In this document: piece after piece, positions 33,562-43,000 of the stretch
How positions within the stretch are numbered: position 1 is the first letter of the stretch
Layout of the letters: every line of letters starts with the position of its first letter
NCBI GenBank assembly: GCA_040388785.1
Contig: JAZKBD010000015.1
Location: 3,561 to 67,560, forward strand
DNA: 64,000 nt
Direction of reading: 5' to 3'
Origin: 66-474 sp040388785
GTDB lineage: Bacteria > Pseudomonadota > Gammaproteobacteria > Xanthomonadales > Rhodanobacteraceae
Notes under the pieces: model-generated
Database searches by the model: none
Told to the model about the DNA's origin: nothing
The model's input: the letters and a program-made list of their open reading frames with translations, nothing else
Translations under genes and position numbers: made by a program

Positions 33562-35820
33562 ATGAACGTGCGCGGCCCGCGTCCGGTCGAGGTCTCGGGT
33601 TACCGGCTGGTCCGGTGGCTCGGGACGCGCGGCACGGCCTCGCTGTACGTGGGCGTGGAACCGTCGCGTGACCGGCCCGCGGCGATCAAGATATTCCACC
33701 GCGTCGATGCTGAAACCCTTGCGCGCATCGAAGGGCAGTTGCAGGAAAACGCGCGGCTCTCGCATCCCAACATCGTTCCAGTCGACGCCATCGGACGCAC
33801 CAGCGATGGCCGCCTGTTCTACGCGATGCCGCTATTGCGGGATTTCGAACAGGCCCGCGATGGCTTTTCCGGAAGATCGCTGAGGATCGTCGCGCTGCTG
33901 CGCGACCTGCTCGCGGCGCTCGACCACGCGCACCAACGTGGCGTGGTGCACGGTGACATCAAGGCTTCCAACGTGCTGTTCGACGAACAGGGACGCGCAC
34001 TGCTTGCCGATTTCGGGATCGCCCGCTGCATGGCGGAAACGCACGGCGAACTCGCAGACCCGCAGTCGGATCTTTACGACATCGGGATGCTCGCGCGCGA
34101 CCTGCTGGGCGGTGCATCGCCCACGCAGCGCCGTGATGCGGTCGCGCCGCACGCATCGTCCCGGCAACCGATGCCGCAGCTGCGCCCGGGCGCCGCCGCA
34201 TGGCAGCCCTGGTTCGACAAGGCGCTGGCCGAAGCGCCGGATCGGCAGTTCCGGAACGCGCAGGCGATGGCCGACGCGCTCGATGCGGTCACCGTCAGCC
34301 GGCATTACGGCGGTGGCGGCCCGCCCACCACCCCGGAACCCCGCCGCGTGCCGAAATGGCCGCTGCGCACGGTATTGCCGATTGCCGCGATCATCGCACT
34401 GCTCGGCTGGACCGGATGGGATTACCTCAACGAATCCAGGGCGCCCGACAACGCGCCTGCCACCGCGAATCCCGCAACACCCGTGATGTCGGCGGCGAGC
34501 GTCGCAATGCCGGTCGCGCCGCCGGCGAGCATGGAAACGGCGGCCGTGCCGCCCGTGGCCAGCGTGGACAATCCGGCGTTGACGATTCCCGTCGTGGAAC
34601 CCGCGACGACATTGCCCGCCCCGTCAAGCCTGACGATGGGGGATCGCGTGCAGGCACTGGTCACCAGCGCCGATGCGTTGCGCGCCCAGGACCGTCTGTT
34701 TTCGCCGCCGTTCCACAACGCCGCTAGCCAGTATCTCGCCGCGCTCGACCTCGACCCCGGCAATGCTTCCGCCATCGCGGGCATTGACGCGATGCTGCGA
34801 ACGCTGCGCCGGCGGCTGGACAAGACCTGGGACGACGGGCGCAACACCAGCGAAGCGGCCGACATGTTGCGGCAAGGCGACGAACTGGCGAAACACGCGG
34901 ATGCGTCGGGGCGACACACGTGGCACAACTATCGCCGGCGGCTGGCACGCCACGTCGGCGCCACCCTTGCGCGTGCCGCTCGCGCCCAAGACAAGCTGGT
35001 GCTTGCCGCCCTGCAGCCGCTTGCGAAAGCACTGCATGTCGCGGCCCCCGATTTGCCTGATCCCGCGCCGAATGCGCCGGCGGCGAGCGCGCCCGTGGCG
35101 GGCGGGCCGGCAGCAGGTGCGCGCCTTCGCGATCCGCAAGGTCCGTTGCTCGTTTACGTGCCTGCCGACGGCGGGCGTCCGGCGTTCGCGATCGAACGTG
35201 TCGAAGTCACCCGTGCGGATTACGCGGCGTTCGTCCGCGCCACCCAACGCCCCGCCGCGAGCTGCCTCGCCGCGCACAACCCATTCTCGCGGCTGCGTCA
35301 TCTCACCTGGCGCGCACCGGGCTTCACGCAGGGCGGGGATCACCCGGTGGTGTGCGTGAGCTGGGACGATGCCGCCGCGTACGCCGCATGGCTTTCGAGG
35401 ACCGCCGGCGAACCCTACCGCCTGCCGAGCGCCGATCAATGGCTGCGGGCCGCGCAGGGCATGCCGAAGGCCAGCCCCTGCAAGCTCGGCAACGTGGACG
35501 ACGCCAGCCGCCACAACCGGCTGGACGACGATCGCTGGTCGTGCAGCGACGGCGCCCCTTACACCGCGCCGGTCGGGCGTTACGCGGCGAGCGGCGTCGG
35601 CGCCTACGACCTGTACGGCAACGTCAGCGAATGGATGGCGGGCGGCAACGCCGGCTCGCGTCCGTTCCGTGGAGTTTCCTGGCGCGACGGCAGCCACGAG
35701 ACCCCGCTCGGCAATCGCGGCACGGCCGATGCGGATGTCGGCTACTCCAGCGTGGGATTCCGCGTGGTGCGGGTGATCGACGCGGCGCATCCCGCGCCGC
35801 CGGCAGCTTCCGGACACTAG
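33562..35820 (+). CDS. Kinase/formylglycine-enzyme-like fusion B (activation segment shortened)
   Basis: A 752-residue paralogue of the preceding gene with the same order: kinase domain (13-250), membrane helix near 266-288 (VLPIAAIIALLGWTGW), an Ala/Pro/Val-rich linker, an LFSPPFHNAASQYLAALDLDPGN segment and a formylglycine-enzyme-like domain. Lys43, the catalytic HGD (Asp132), Asn137 and DFG are all present. The stretch between DFG and SDLYDIG is 16 residues shorter than in copy A, removing the P+1 loop and the SPE motif, and the alpha-C glutamate position is Gln59. The C-terminal domains of A and B are much more alike than the kinase domains. In both, the conserved cysteines are at NPF-proximal, VCVSWDDAAAYAAWL, NPC and SCSDG positions, not at the active-site positions of formylglycine enzymes. 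Confidence 0.9.
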   Translation: MNVRGPRPVEVSGYRLVRWLGTRGTASLYVGVEPSRDRPAAIKIFHRVDAETLARIEGQLQENARLSHPNIVPVDAIGRTSDGRLFYAMPLLRDFEQARDGFSGRSLRIVALLRDLLAALDHAHQRGVVHGDIKASNVLFDEQGRALLADFGIARCMAETHGELADPQSDLYDIGMLARDLLGGASPTQRRDAVAPHASSRQPMPQLRPGAAAWQPWFDKALAEAPDRQFRNAQAMADALDAVTVSRHYGGGGPPTTPEPRRVPKWPLRTVLPIAAIIALLGWTGWDYLNESRAPDNAPATANPATPVMSAASVAMPVAPPASMETAAVPPVASVDNPALTIPVVEPATTLPAPSSLTMGDRVQALVTSADALRAQDRLFSPPFHNAASQYLAALDLDPGNASAIAGIDAMLRTLRRRLDKTWDDGRNTSEAADMLRQGDELAKHADASGRHTWHNYRRRLARHVGATLARAARAQDKLVLAALQPLAKALHVAAPDLPDPAPNAPAASAPVAGGPAAGARLRDPQGPLLVYVPADGGRPAFAIERVEVTRADYAAFVRATQRPAASCLAAHNPFSRLRHLTWRAPGFTQGGDHPVVCVSWDDAAAYAAWLSRTAGEPYRLPSADQWLRAAQGMPKASPCKLGNVDDASRHNRLDDDRWSCSDGAPYTAPVGRYAASGVGAYDLYGNVSEWMAGGNAGSRPFRGVSWRDGSHETPLGNRGTADADVGYSSVGFRVVRVIDAAHPAPPAASGH

Positions 35821-35851
35821 GCGCGAAGAAACCCCGAGCATGACTTGTGGC

Positions 35852-35881
35852 GTATGCCCTTGCGGGTCGGCGGGCGCATAC
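35852..35881 (+). promoter_or_regulatory. Dyad GTATGC-N18-GCATAC upstream of S10 peptidase A
   Basis: Perfect 6-bp inverted half-sites at 35852-35857 and 35876-35881, 56 nt before the start codon. The same half-sites with the same 18-nt spacing occur upstream of the paralogue at 45181-45210, although the spacer sequences differ. Both are preceded by CATGACTT. This looks like a regulator-binding site or a conserved promoter element. Confidence 0.55.
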
Positions 35882-35936
35882 TCCGGCGGCCCCGGCGCTC
35901 GCGCGCCGGCTTCTCTTGCCCTCAGCCGGAAAACCA

Positions 35937-37595
35937 ATGAAAGCCAATCGCCTTGCCGCCGCACTCGCATCGCTGCTGCTGTGCAGCGTTCCCGCCTTCG
36001 CGGCGCCGCCGAGTTCTTCCGCACCCGGCAGTTCCGCCAGCACCGGCAGCGACAGCACCCCGACGGAAAGCCTGACCGAGCGGCTGATGAAGCCGCTGTC
36101 GTCCGTCACCACCGGCACGGTGACGGTGGAAGGCAAGGCGATCAGCTACAAGGCCGTCGCCGGCACGCTGGTGATCGACGGCACCGGCGCCAAGGAATCC
36201 ACGCCCGAGGTGGCGATGAGCTTCTTCGCGTATTTCAAGCAGGGCGTCGATCCGTCCAAGCGCCCGATCACCTTCATCTACAACGGCGGCCCAGGTTCCT
36301 CGACGGTGTGGCTGCACATGGGCGCGTGGGGACCAAAGCGCGTCGTCACCAATGACGACACGCACACACCCGCCGCGCCGTATCAGCTCGTCAACAACGA
36401 TTACAGCCTGCTCGATGCCAGCGACGTGGTGTTCATCGACATGCCCGGCACCGGCTTCGGCCGCCTGCTGCCGCAAGGCAAGGACGACGCCGCGCGCGGC
36501 GCCGACCGCAAGGAACTGGCCAAGGCGATCTGGGGCGTGGACGGCGACGCGCACGCGTTCTCGCGTTTCATCACGCAGTTCCTGTCCAAGTACGGCCGCT
36601 GGAATTCGCCGAAGTACCTGTTCGGCGAAAGCTACGGCACCACGCGTTCGGCCGTGCTCGCGGGCATCCTGGAAGAAGAGGACAACATCGACCTCAACGG
36701 CGTGATTCTGCTGTCGCAGATCCTCAACTTCGGCACCAGCGTCGACGGTCCGGAAGGCGATCCCGGCAATGACCTGCCCTACGTGCTGGCGCTGCCGACC
36801 TACGCGGCGACCGCGTGGTACCACCACAGGCTGCCGAAGTACAACAGCGACAAGCTCGGCCAGGTGCTGAAGGATTCCGTCGCCTTCGCCAAGGGCGAAT
36901 ACCGCGACGCGCTATACGAGGGTTCGACGCTCGATCCGGCAAAGCAAAAGGAAGTGGCGCAGAAACTGTCCGACCTGACCGGCTTGCCGGTCGCGTACCT
37001 GCTCAAGGCCAACCTGCGCGTGAGCGGCGGCATGTTCGAACAGCAGTTGCAGACCGGTGACGACCTCGCCACCGGCCGCCTCGACTCGCGCTTTTCCGGC
37101 CCCGAGATGGACCCGATGGCCAAGGAATCGCAATACGACCCGCAGTCGGCGGCGATCAGTTCGGCCTACGTGTCGGCGTTCAACGACTACGTGCGCAACG
37201 AACTGAAGTTCGGCCAGGACCTGAAATATCGTCCCGACGTGTACGGCGCCGGCGACTTCAACTGGGACATGAAGCACCGCACCCCGGGCGCCCCGCCGTG
37301 GGACGACGGTTCGGGCACGCTCAACGTGATGATCGACCTCGCAGATGCGATGAAGTACAACCCGAACCTCAAGGTGATGTTGAACGGCGGCTTCTACGAC
37401 TTGGCGACGCCGTTCTATGCGGCGATCTACGAGGAGGAACACCTGCCGATCCCGCAGAACCTGCGCAAGAACATCACCTACGCGTTCTATCCGTCCGGCC
37501 ACATGGTGTACGCGCACATTCCGTCGCTGCAGCAACTGCACGACAACGTCGCAGCGTTCATTAACGCCACCGACAACCAGGGCAACAACAAGTAA
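35937..37595 (+). CDS. S10 family serine carboxypeptidase, paralogue A
   Basis: A 552-residue exported peptidase. A signal peptide (ANRLAAALASLLLCSVPAFA) precedes a Ser/Pro-rich linker. S10 hallmarks follow: the oxyanion motif TFIYNGGPGSSTVWLHMG, the nucleophile in FGESYGTTRS, an aspartate region (LMLN-like GGFYDLATP) and the histidine in YPSGHMVYAH. Such enzymes remove C-terminal residues, probably in the periplasm, and xanthomonads often carry several. The start at 35937 gives the same N-terminus as the second copy. The gene ends in a strong terminator. Confidence 0.93.
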   Translation: MKANRLAAALASLLLCSVPAFAAPPSSSAPGSSASTGSDSTPTESLTERLMKPLSSVTTGTVTVEGKAISYKAVAGTLVIDGTGAKESTPEVAMSFFAYFKQGVDPSKRPITFIYNGGPGSSTVWLHMGAWGPKRVVTNDDTHTPAAPYQLVNNDYSLLDASDVVFIDMPGTGFGRLLPQGKDDAARGADRKELAKAIWGVDGDAHAFSRFITQFLSKYGRWNSPKYLFGESYGTTRSAVLAGILEEEDNIDLNGVILLSQILNFGTSVDGPEGDPGNDLPYVLALPTYAATAWYHHRLPKYNSDKLGQVLKDSVAFAKGEYRDALYEGSTLDPAKQKEVAQKLSDLTGLPVAYLLKANLRVSGGMFEQQLQTGDDLATGRLDSRFSGPEMDPMAKESQYDPQSAAISSAYVSAFNDYVRNELKFGQDLKYRPDVYGAGDFNWDMKHRTPGAPPWDDGSGTLNVMIDLADAMKYNPNLKVMLNGGFYDLATPFYAAIYEEEHLPIPQNLRKNITYAFYPSGHMVYAHIPSLQQLHDNVAAFINATDNQGNNK

Positions 37596-37623
37596 CTTTC
37601 CTCGTGAGGCTTGGCAGCCTTCG

Positions 37624-37654
37624 ACCGGCGCGATGCAAGTCGCGCCGGTTTTTT
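37624..37654 (+). terminator. Intrinsic terminator of S10 peptidase A
   Basis: A perfect 10-bp stem ACCGGCGCGA/TCGCGCCGGT with a 6-nt loop, followed by six T. An almost identical terminator follows the paralogue at 46944, so the duplicated unit included the 3' region. Confidence 0.92.
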
Positions 37655-37689
37655 GTGCGCGATGAACCTGAAACCCTGGCAGACAAATC

Positions 37690-38395
37690 GTAGCTACCGC
37701 GGTCGCGGTCGCGCTGGTAGATCAACTGCCCACCGTAGTCGTAAAAACTGTAGATCGTGCCGCTGGCGTCGGTCTGCGCGACACGCCTGCCCCAGGCATC
37801 GTAGGCGTAGCCGCCTTCCTCGCCCGCCACGTTGCGCAAGCGGTTGCCCACATCGAACGTGTAGCCCACGCCATTGCGACTGGCGAGGTTGCCCTGCGCG
37901 TCGTAGCCGAAGCTGGTGGTGCCGTTCTGGTTGTCGATGACCTGCGCCAGCTCGTCTGTGTAGTTGCTGTCGTAGGTGTACGTCAGCACGTGAGTACCCT
38001 GCGTGACGCCAGTGATTTGGCCCAGGCCGTTGTAGCTGTATTGCGCAGGCAAATTGTTGGCGATGCCGGTGATCGACGCGCTGATCAGACGGTCCAGACC
38101 GTCGTACTGCATGCTGGTGGTGCGCGTGCCATCGGCGCCGTCGGTGATCTGCACGGGATTGCCGTCGGCCTCGTAGGTGTATGCCAGATCCTCAACGTCG
38201 TTGTCGGGATTGGGTTGCCCGGGAATCGGATCATCGATCACGGAGGTGTCATGGATCTGACTGGTCTATCCGCGCACGTTCTCCGTCACCTGGTGCACCA
38301 ACCCGCTAGTTCACGTCAACGCGACGATGTGCCCGTTCGAATAATGGCTGACGCTGGCAGTGCCGCTCGGAAAAGTAACCTAATTCCTGCTTCTT
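37690..38395 (-). pseudogene. RHS core remnant
   Basis: A fragment of an RHS/YD-repeat core without start or toxin end. The part at 37748-38250 (503 nt) is identical to 41056-41558 of the full RHS gene. Beyond 38250 it is still recognisably RHS (VTENVRG, SQIHDTS) but diverged and interrupted by stop codons, and before 37748 it diverges within a few codons. This pattern suggests a decayed second RHS gene that received a core segment from the intact copy by gene conversion, or the reverse. Confidence 0.85.
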
Positions 38396-38400
38396 AAAAG

Positions 38401-38952
38401 CTATTTCAATCTTAGCCCTAATTTTGTCGAAAGCCGCAAGTCATCGTGATCTGCGAGTACACCGCGACTATCGAAATACCTTATGTTCACTGACATCAGA
38501 ACGCCAGCCCTATTCACTTCATAGTCATATGTGACCATAGGACTTCCGCCATTTACACGATCCGCGCACCCGGACGGCAGAAGACGCCAGCACGTAGCCG
38601 AAGCATGCCAGTCGCCATCTGTAAGGCGTTCGATAGTTATTTTTGAACCAGCATCATAGGTGACAGCATGTACGGACGTCTTTGGAACGATGAACTTAAG
38701 GAATGCGATTGACTTACACCAATATGCCTGCGTTGAACAGTCTTCAATTTCACCGAAAACTTGCGATAAGTCCTCACTGGCGTTCTTTACAGCATTCATG
38801 GCAGTACCCATCCGGTACTTACCTGCATTTATTCCAATGAAATTGGACTGCGCACGATCTACATACTGGACGGGATCATGCAAATCCCCAATGGAAAAAA
38901 CTATCCTACAGGAAAAAATGATCCCTATAAGCGGCGAAATGCTCCAGTTCAT
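38401..38952 (-). CDS. Candidate immunity protein for the orphan RHS toxin
   Basis: A 183-residue protein with no family that I recognise. It begins with a hydrophobic helix (ISPLIGIIFSCRIVFSIG) that could be a signal or anchor, so it may act in the periplasm. Its ATG overlaps the TGA of the upstream toxin end by 4 nt (ATGA), the coupling typical of toxin-immunity pairs, and the DNA is AT-rich relative to the flanks. An immunity role is inferred from position alone. Confidence 0.6.
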   Translation of the reverse strand: MNWSISPLIGIIFSCRIVFSIGDLHDPVQYVDRAQSNFIGINAGKYRMGTAMNAVKNASEDLSQVFGEIEDCSTQAYWCKSIAFLKFIVPKTSVHAVTYDAGSKITIERLTDGDWHASATCWRLLPSGCADRVNGGSPMVTYDYEVNRAGVLMSVNIRYFDSRGVLADHDDLRLSTKLGLRLK

Positions 38953-39602
38953 TGCTCAGGCCCCAAAATGTCTGCCGCCGCGTTGTTATACGGCGCGACA
39001 TGTTCTGTACTCAACGGCTCGCGACTAAGCCCAGGCCAAGCTACATCGAAGGCCTGCTTTTCCTCTGAGCTTCCATGAATACCTTCATGCAAGAACTCCA
39101 CCTGCCGCGTCCTGTCGGCGCTCCCAAGTTCCGTGTCCCAACCAGGGTGTCCTTGAGTCGGATCTATCCCACTAGCGTGAACGTTTGTGAAGCCCGTAGT
39201 GCCCACGGTGTTCATCGCAGTCTTTATATCAGAGGCGAAAGCATCAACGATCATGTTCCGCTGCGCAAGCTGCGACGCGATCTGCTTTGCAGAGATCGAA
39301 AACGAGTATGTCGCATCGCCATTTTTTACCGAAATGTTTTCGATCTTATTGGACGCCGCCGCCGCATTCACGGCACGAGTTAAGGATTGTTCGACGGCCG
39401 CAAATTGCTTATGGTCAGCCGCAGTTGCCTTCGTCCGTACAACTTTGCCCTTTACTTTCATAGCCACAAAGTCGATTTGGCACGAGTAGGACTTACCGAC
39501 TTTCGTGCAGGTGCGCCCATCCGGATCGATGTATTTGTAAGGATTGTCATTGGCATACCAATACCGATCCAGGTTCGATCCATCCGTGCCACTTGCATCC
39601 AC
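38949..39602 (-). CDS. Orphan RHS C-terminal toxin cassette with HExxH motif
   Basis: A 217-residue frame that starts inside the RHS core end (DASGTDGSNLDRYWYANDNPYKYIDPDGR), homologous to the junction of the full RHS protein. It then carries an unrelated C-terminal domain. This domain contains FLHEGIHGSSEE, a fit to the zinc-peptidase HExxH motif, and ends near EPLSTEHVAPYNNAAADILG. It lacks its own signal or promoter-proximal start and is best read as a displaced toxin end that could be joined to the full RHS core by recombination. The coordinates begin at an internal Met codon equivalent of the junction; the real translation start, if any, is uncertain. Confidence 0.7.
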   Translation of the reverse strand: MDASGTDGSNLDRYWYANDNPYKYIDPDGRTCTKVGKSYSCQIDFVAMKVKGKVVRTKATAADHKQFAAVEQSLTRAVNAAAASNKIENISVKNGDATYSFSISAKQIASQLAQRNMIVDAFASDIKTAMNTVGTTGFTNVHASGIDPTQGHPGWDTELGSADRTRQVEFLHEGIHGSSEEKQAFDVAWPGLSREPLSTEHVAPYNNAAADILGPEQ

Positions 39603-39658
39603 CGCCCCCCAGAGCGGGCCTTGCTATTTGCTACGCTTGTTCGCCCGCTTCATCAACA

Positions 39659-40075
39659 TCAGTGAACGATCACTCTAATCGCCGAACAGCGGACACGAAA
39701 GAATTCAAGGCTTGAAAGCCTCACGAATAGATGATCATCAGGCTCAGACTGCTCCAGATTTTTGAGCCAATTGTCGTCTCTATCGTCAGGCGACTTGAAT
39801 CCGATCTCCTCTAAAGAGTCGGTGGTATTTGTGCAAAACTTTGGACTAAATTCAAGATAAGTAATCTCGCTGAACTCCAATGTCAGCATTTGAACGTCGT
39901 GTACTTTATCTCTGAATTCCTTGATCGAACTGAATTTCAAAAGAACGGTTCCACTGGCTGGATTCACTACGAACCCTTCTAGAGAATAAAAGCTGTGCAG
40001 GTCGAAGTGCTTGCCTTCAAACCTTATGCCGACATTCCCTTCGAAGGCAAAATTTGTAAGCATCTTATTGACCAT
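39659..40075 (-). CDS. Candidate immunity protein for the full RHS toxin
   Basis: A 138-residue, acidic, soluble protein of no family that I recognise (no signal, no membrane helix). It directly follows the RHS gene: one possible ATG (40075) overlaps the RHS stop, another (40063) lies 1 nt after it. The tight coupling and AT-rich composition fit a cognate immunity gene. A soluble cytosolic immunity protein suggests that the toxin acts in the cytoplasm. Confidence 0.6.
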   Translation of the reverse strand: MVNKMLTNFAFEGNVGIRFEGKHFDLHSFYSLEGFVVNPASGTVLLKFSSIKEFRDKVHDVQMLTLEFSEITYLEFSPKFCTNTTDSLEEIGFKSPDDRDDNWLKNLEQSEPDDHLFVRLSSLEFFRVRCSAIRVIVH

Positions 40076-43000
40076 TCGTGTCCAAGTGGTGCTTGGCCAT
40101 GTCTATATCCTCTTGAGTCGCCGGTCGTACTTGAGCAGACTTCGTGTTATAGGCTGGTTGATTCGGGGCGTTCAAGTTCCTCTCCGAAACTTTGACATGT
40201 GGCGTCTCAATGCCGCCATGGCTCTTTCCCGCCAAATCTACTTCGATCTTTTGCGATGGACTTTCTATCGTGACTCGGTTCTTACCCCCATTTTGAGAGA
40301 CGAGATCAGCAGCTTGTTCCTTAAGAGATTTTGCAGCCCCTCCTGCTAACTCGCCTCCTTCTTCAACCGCTTCCTTTGCGGCGACGCGAGCGGCAATTAG
40401 CGTTGCGCCCCCCTTGATTGCTCCAGCGATACCAGCCGCAGCCGAAACTGTCCCTGCATCTTCCAGAAGGGCATGTCCTACACCTCCGCCTTGGCCGTTG
40501 TAACCGTCTTTCAGGGCGCCGACGATTTGGCTGCCATGGAAGCCGTTACCCGTAACGAAGGACGCGGTTTCGTAGAACAGTCCACCCAACGCTTCGGTGA
40601 TGTCACGCCCATCGGGATCCGTAAACCGATAGGGATTGTCTTTGGCATACCAATACCGATCCAAGTTCGATCCATCCGTGCCACTGGCATCGACCGGATC
40701 CATCGAAAGGAGCCGCCCGACGCTCGGGTCATAGTAGCGCTGCTGCATGTACACCAGATTGGTGTCGGCGTCCTCGACATGGCCGGTGTAACCCGGGCCG
40801 TCCTGCGGGGTCGCGCCGTGCATGCCACCCCAGGCGTCGTACACCACCGCCGTGTCGGGAAAGTCATTGCCATACTTGTCGGTCTGGCGGATCACGCTGC
40901 CCAGCGCATCGGTGTCCTGAAAGCGCCAGACGCGGGCGATACCACCGCTGTCGTAATCCCTGATCGCCACCAGTTTGCCGCCCAAATACAGGTAGTCGTG
41001 GGTTCCGCCCGCGCGGTCGCGCTGGTAGATCAACTGCCCGCCAAGGTCGTAGAAGCTGTAGATCGTGCCGCTGGCGTCGGTCTGCGCGACACGCCTGCCC
41101 CAGGCATCGTAGGCGTAGCCGCCTTCCTCGCCCGCCACGTTGCGCAAGCGGTTGCCCACATCGAACGTGTAGCCCACGCCATTGCGACTGGCGAGGTTGC
41201 CCTGCGCGTCGTAGCCGAAGCTGGTGGTGCCGTTCTGGTTGTCGATGACCTGCGCCAGCTCGTCTGTGTAGTTGCTGTCGTAGGTGTACGTCAGCACGTG
41301 AGTACCCTGCGTGACGCCAGTGATTTGGCCCAGGCCGTTGTAGCTGTATTGCGCAGGCAAATTGTTGGCGATGCCGGTGATCGACGCGCTGATCAGACGG
41401 TCCAGACCGTCGTACTGCATGCTGGTGGTGCGCGTGCCATCGGCGCCGTCGGTGATCTGCACGGGATTGCCGTCGGCCTCGTAGGTGTATGCCAGATCCT
41501 CAACGTCGTTGTCGGGATTGGGTTGCCCGGGAATCGGATCATCGATCACGGAGGTGTCGTGAATCTCGCTTGGCAGGCCACGCACATTTTCGCGAACCGT
41601 ATGCGTCACGCCGTTGGTCCAACGGAACGAGGCAATTTTGCCATCGGGGAAATGGGTGACGTTGTACACGTACGTGTTGACGTTCTGTATGCCCAACATC
41701 GTCGGCTGGCCGAGGGCGTCGGGGCTGGTGTAGTAGTACTGACCCGACGGCGTGAAACGCACCGATAGATTGCCATTGGCGTCGTAGCCGTAACCCACTA
41801 CCCACGTGAACTGACTGCCCGCGGTCAACGCTTCGCTGATCAGCAGCCGGCGGGCATCGTACAGATAACTGTTCGTGACTTGCGGGCCGCTGCCATTGGC
41901 GGTGACAACCGTGTACGGCAAACCGTCAGGTGTATATGTCCAGTTCTGGTTGCCGACGCCATCCGGAAACCCGAGTGTCTTGAGCCGATTACGGGCATCG
42001 TAAATACGGCTGACGACGTGGCCGGCAGCGTTCGCTTGCGTGACATCTGCGCAAGTGTCACCACCGAATCCGTTGGCGCCCTGTGCGCTCCATGCCAAAT
42101 TACCGGCGGGATCCCACGCATCAAATGTAACAATGCCGTTTGCGACGTGCTTGCACAACTGCTGATAACCGTCGTACACGAAGGCCTGATACGTGGTGCC
42201 GTCGCGAGCGATCCAGACGGGCTTGCCGAAAATATCGCGGGTGATGATAGTAGTAGTGGTGGCGGCCTGACTTACCTGCGACGTGATCTGGTACGGCATT
42301 GAGGTATCCGGACTGCCCCACGCGTAATAGCTGGTAGTGGTGCCGAAGCCGTTCGGGTCAATGACTTGGGTCTTGAAACCAGGCAGGTAATCCGTGGTGG
42401 TGGTCGATGGGTGGGTGAGTTCCGTATCCTGCACTACGGTGGTGACGCGATTCAATGCGTCATAGCCTGTGTCGGCCCCTGGCAGCGAGTCCGTGTATTG
42501 GCCGAGATTGCTGACCGGATACGAAGTAAAGATGGTGCGGCCGACAGCGTCATATAGATGCACCACCAAGCTCCGGGTGCCGCCTATGTTGGCCGAATCG
42601 TACCGTTCGGTAACCAGCGGCCGCCACAGCGCATCGAAATAGGTGTTCGTCACGCCCGTGCCAGTCTGCACGGTCTGCTTCCAGTGCCCGGCGGGAATGC
42701 CGTACTCAACGCCATTCACCGGCGCGAAGGAGAACATTGTCGCATTCCAGGTGTTGGTCGAATCCGATGGGTAGTCGATCTCGGCGAGCCGCCCCATCGG
42801 ATCGTATTTGTAGCCAGTGACTGCACCACTTTCATCCGTCAGGGATGCAATCCAGCCGTTGTCGTCGACATGTGCGCTTTTGCTGGTGTTATCGGCAAAC
42901 TTCACCGCCTGAGGCAGACCGCGGTGCCAGAGTGAGAACTGGGTGGTGTTGCCCTTGCCGTCGATCACTGAAGCAAGCGTGCCTCCCTGGTCCGTGCCAT

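Noticed and set aside
37690..38395. Independent functional RHS gene
   Set aside because: No start, internal stop codons and no toxin end; only the 503-bp core is intact.
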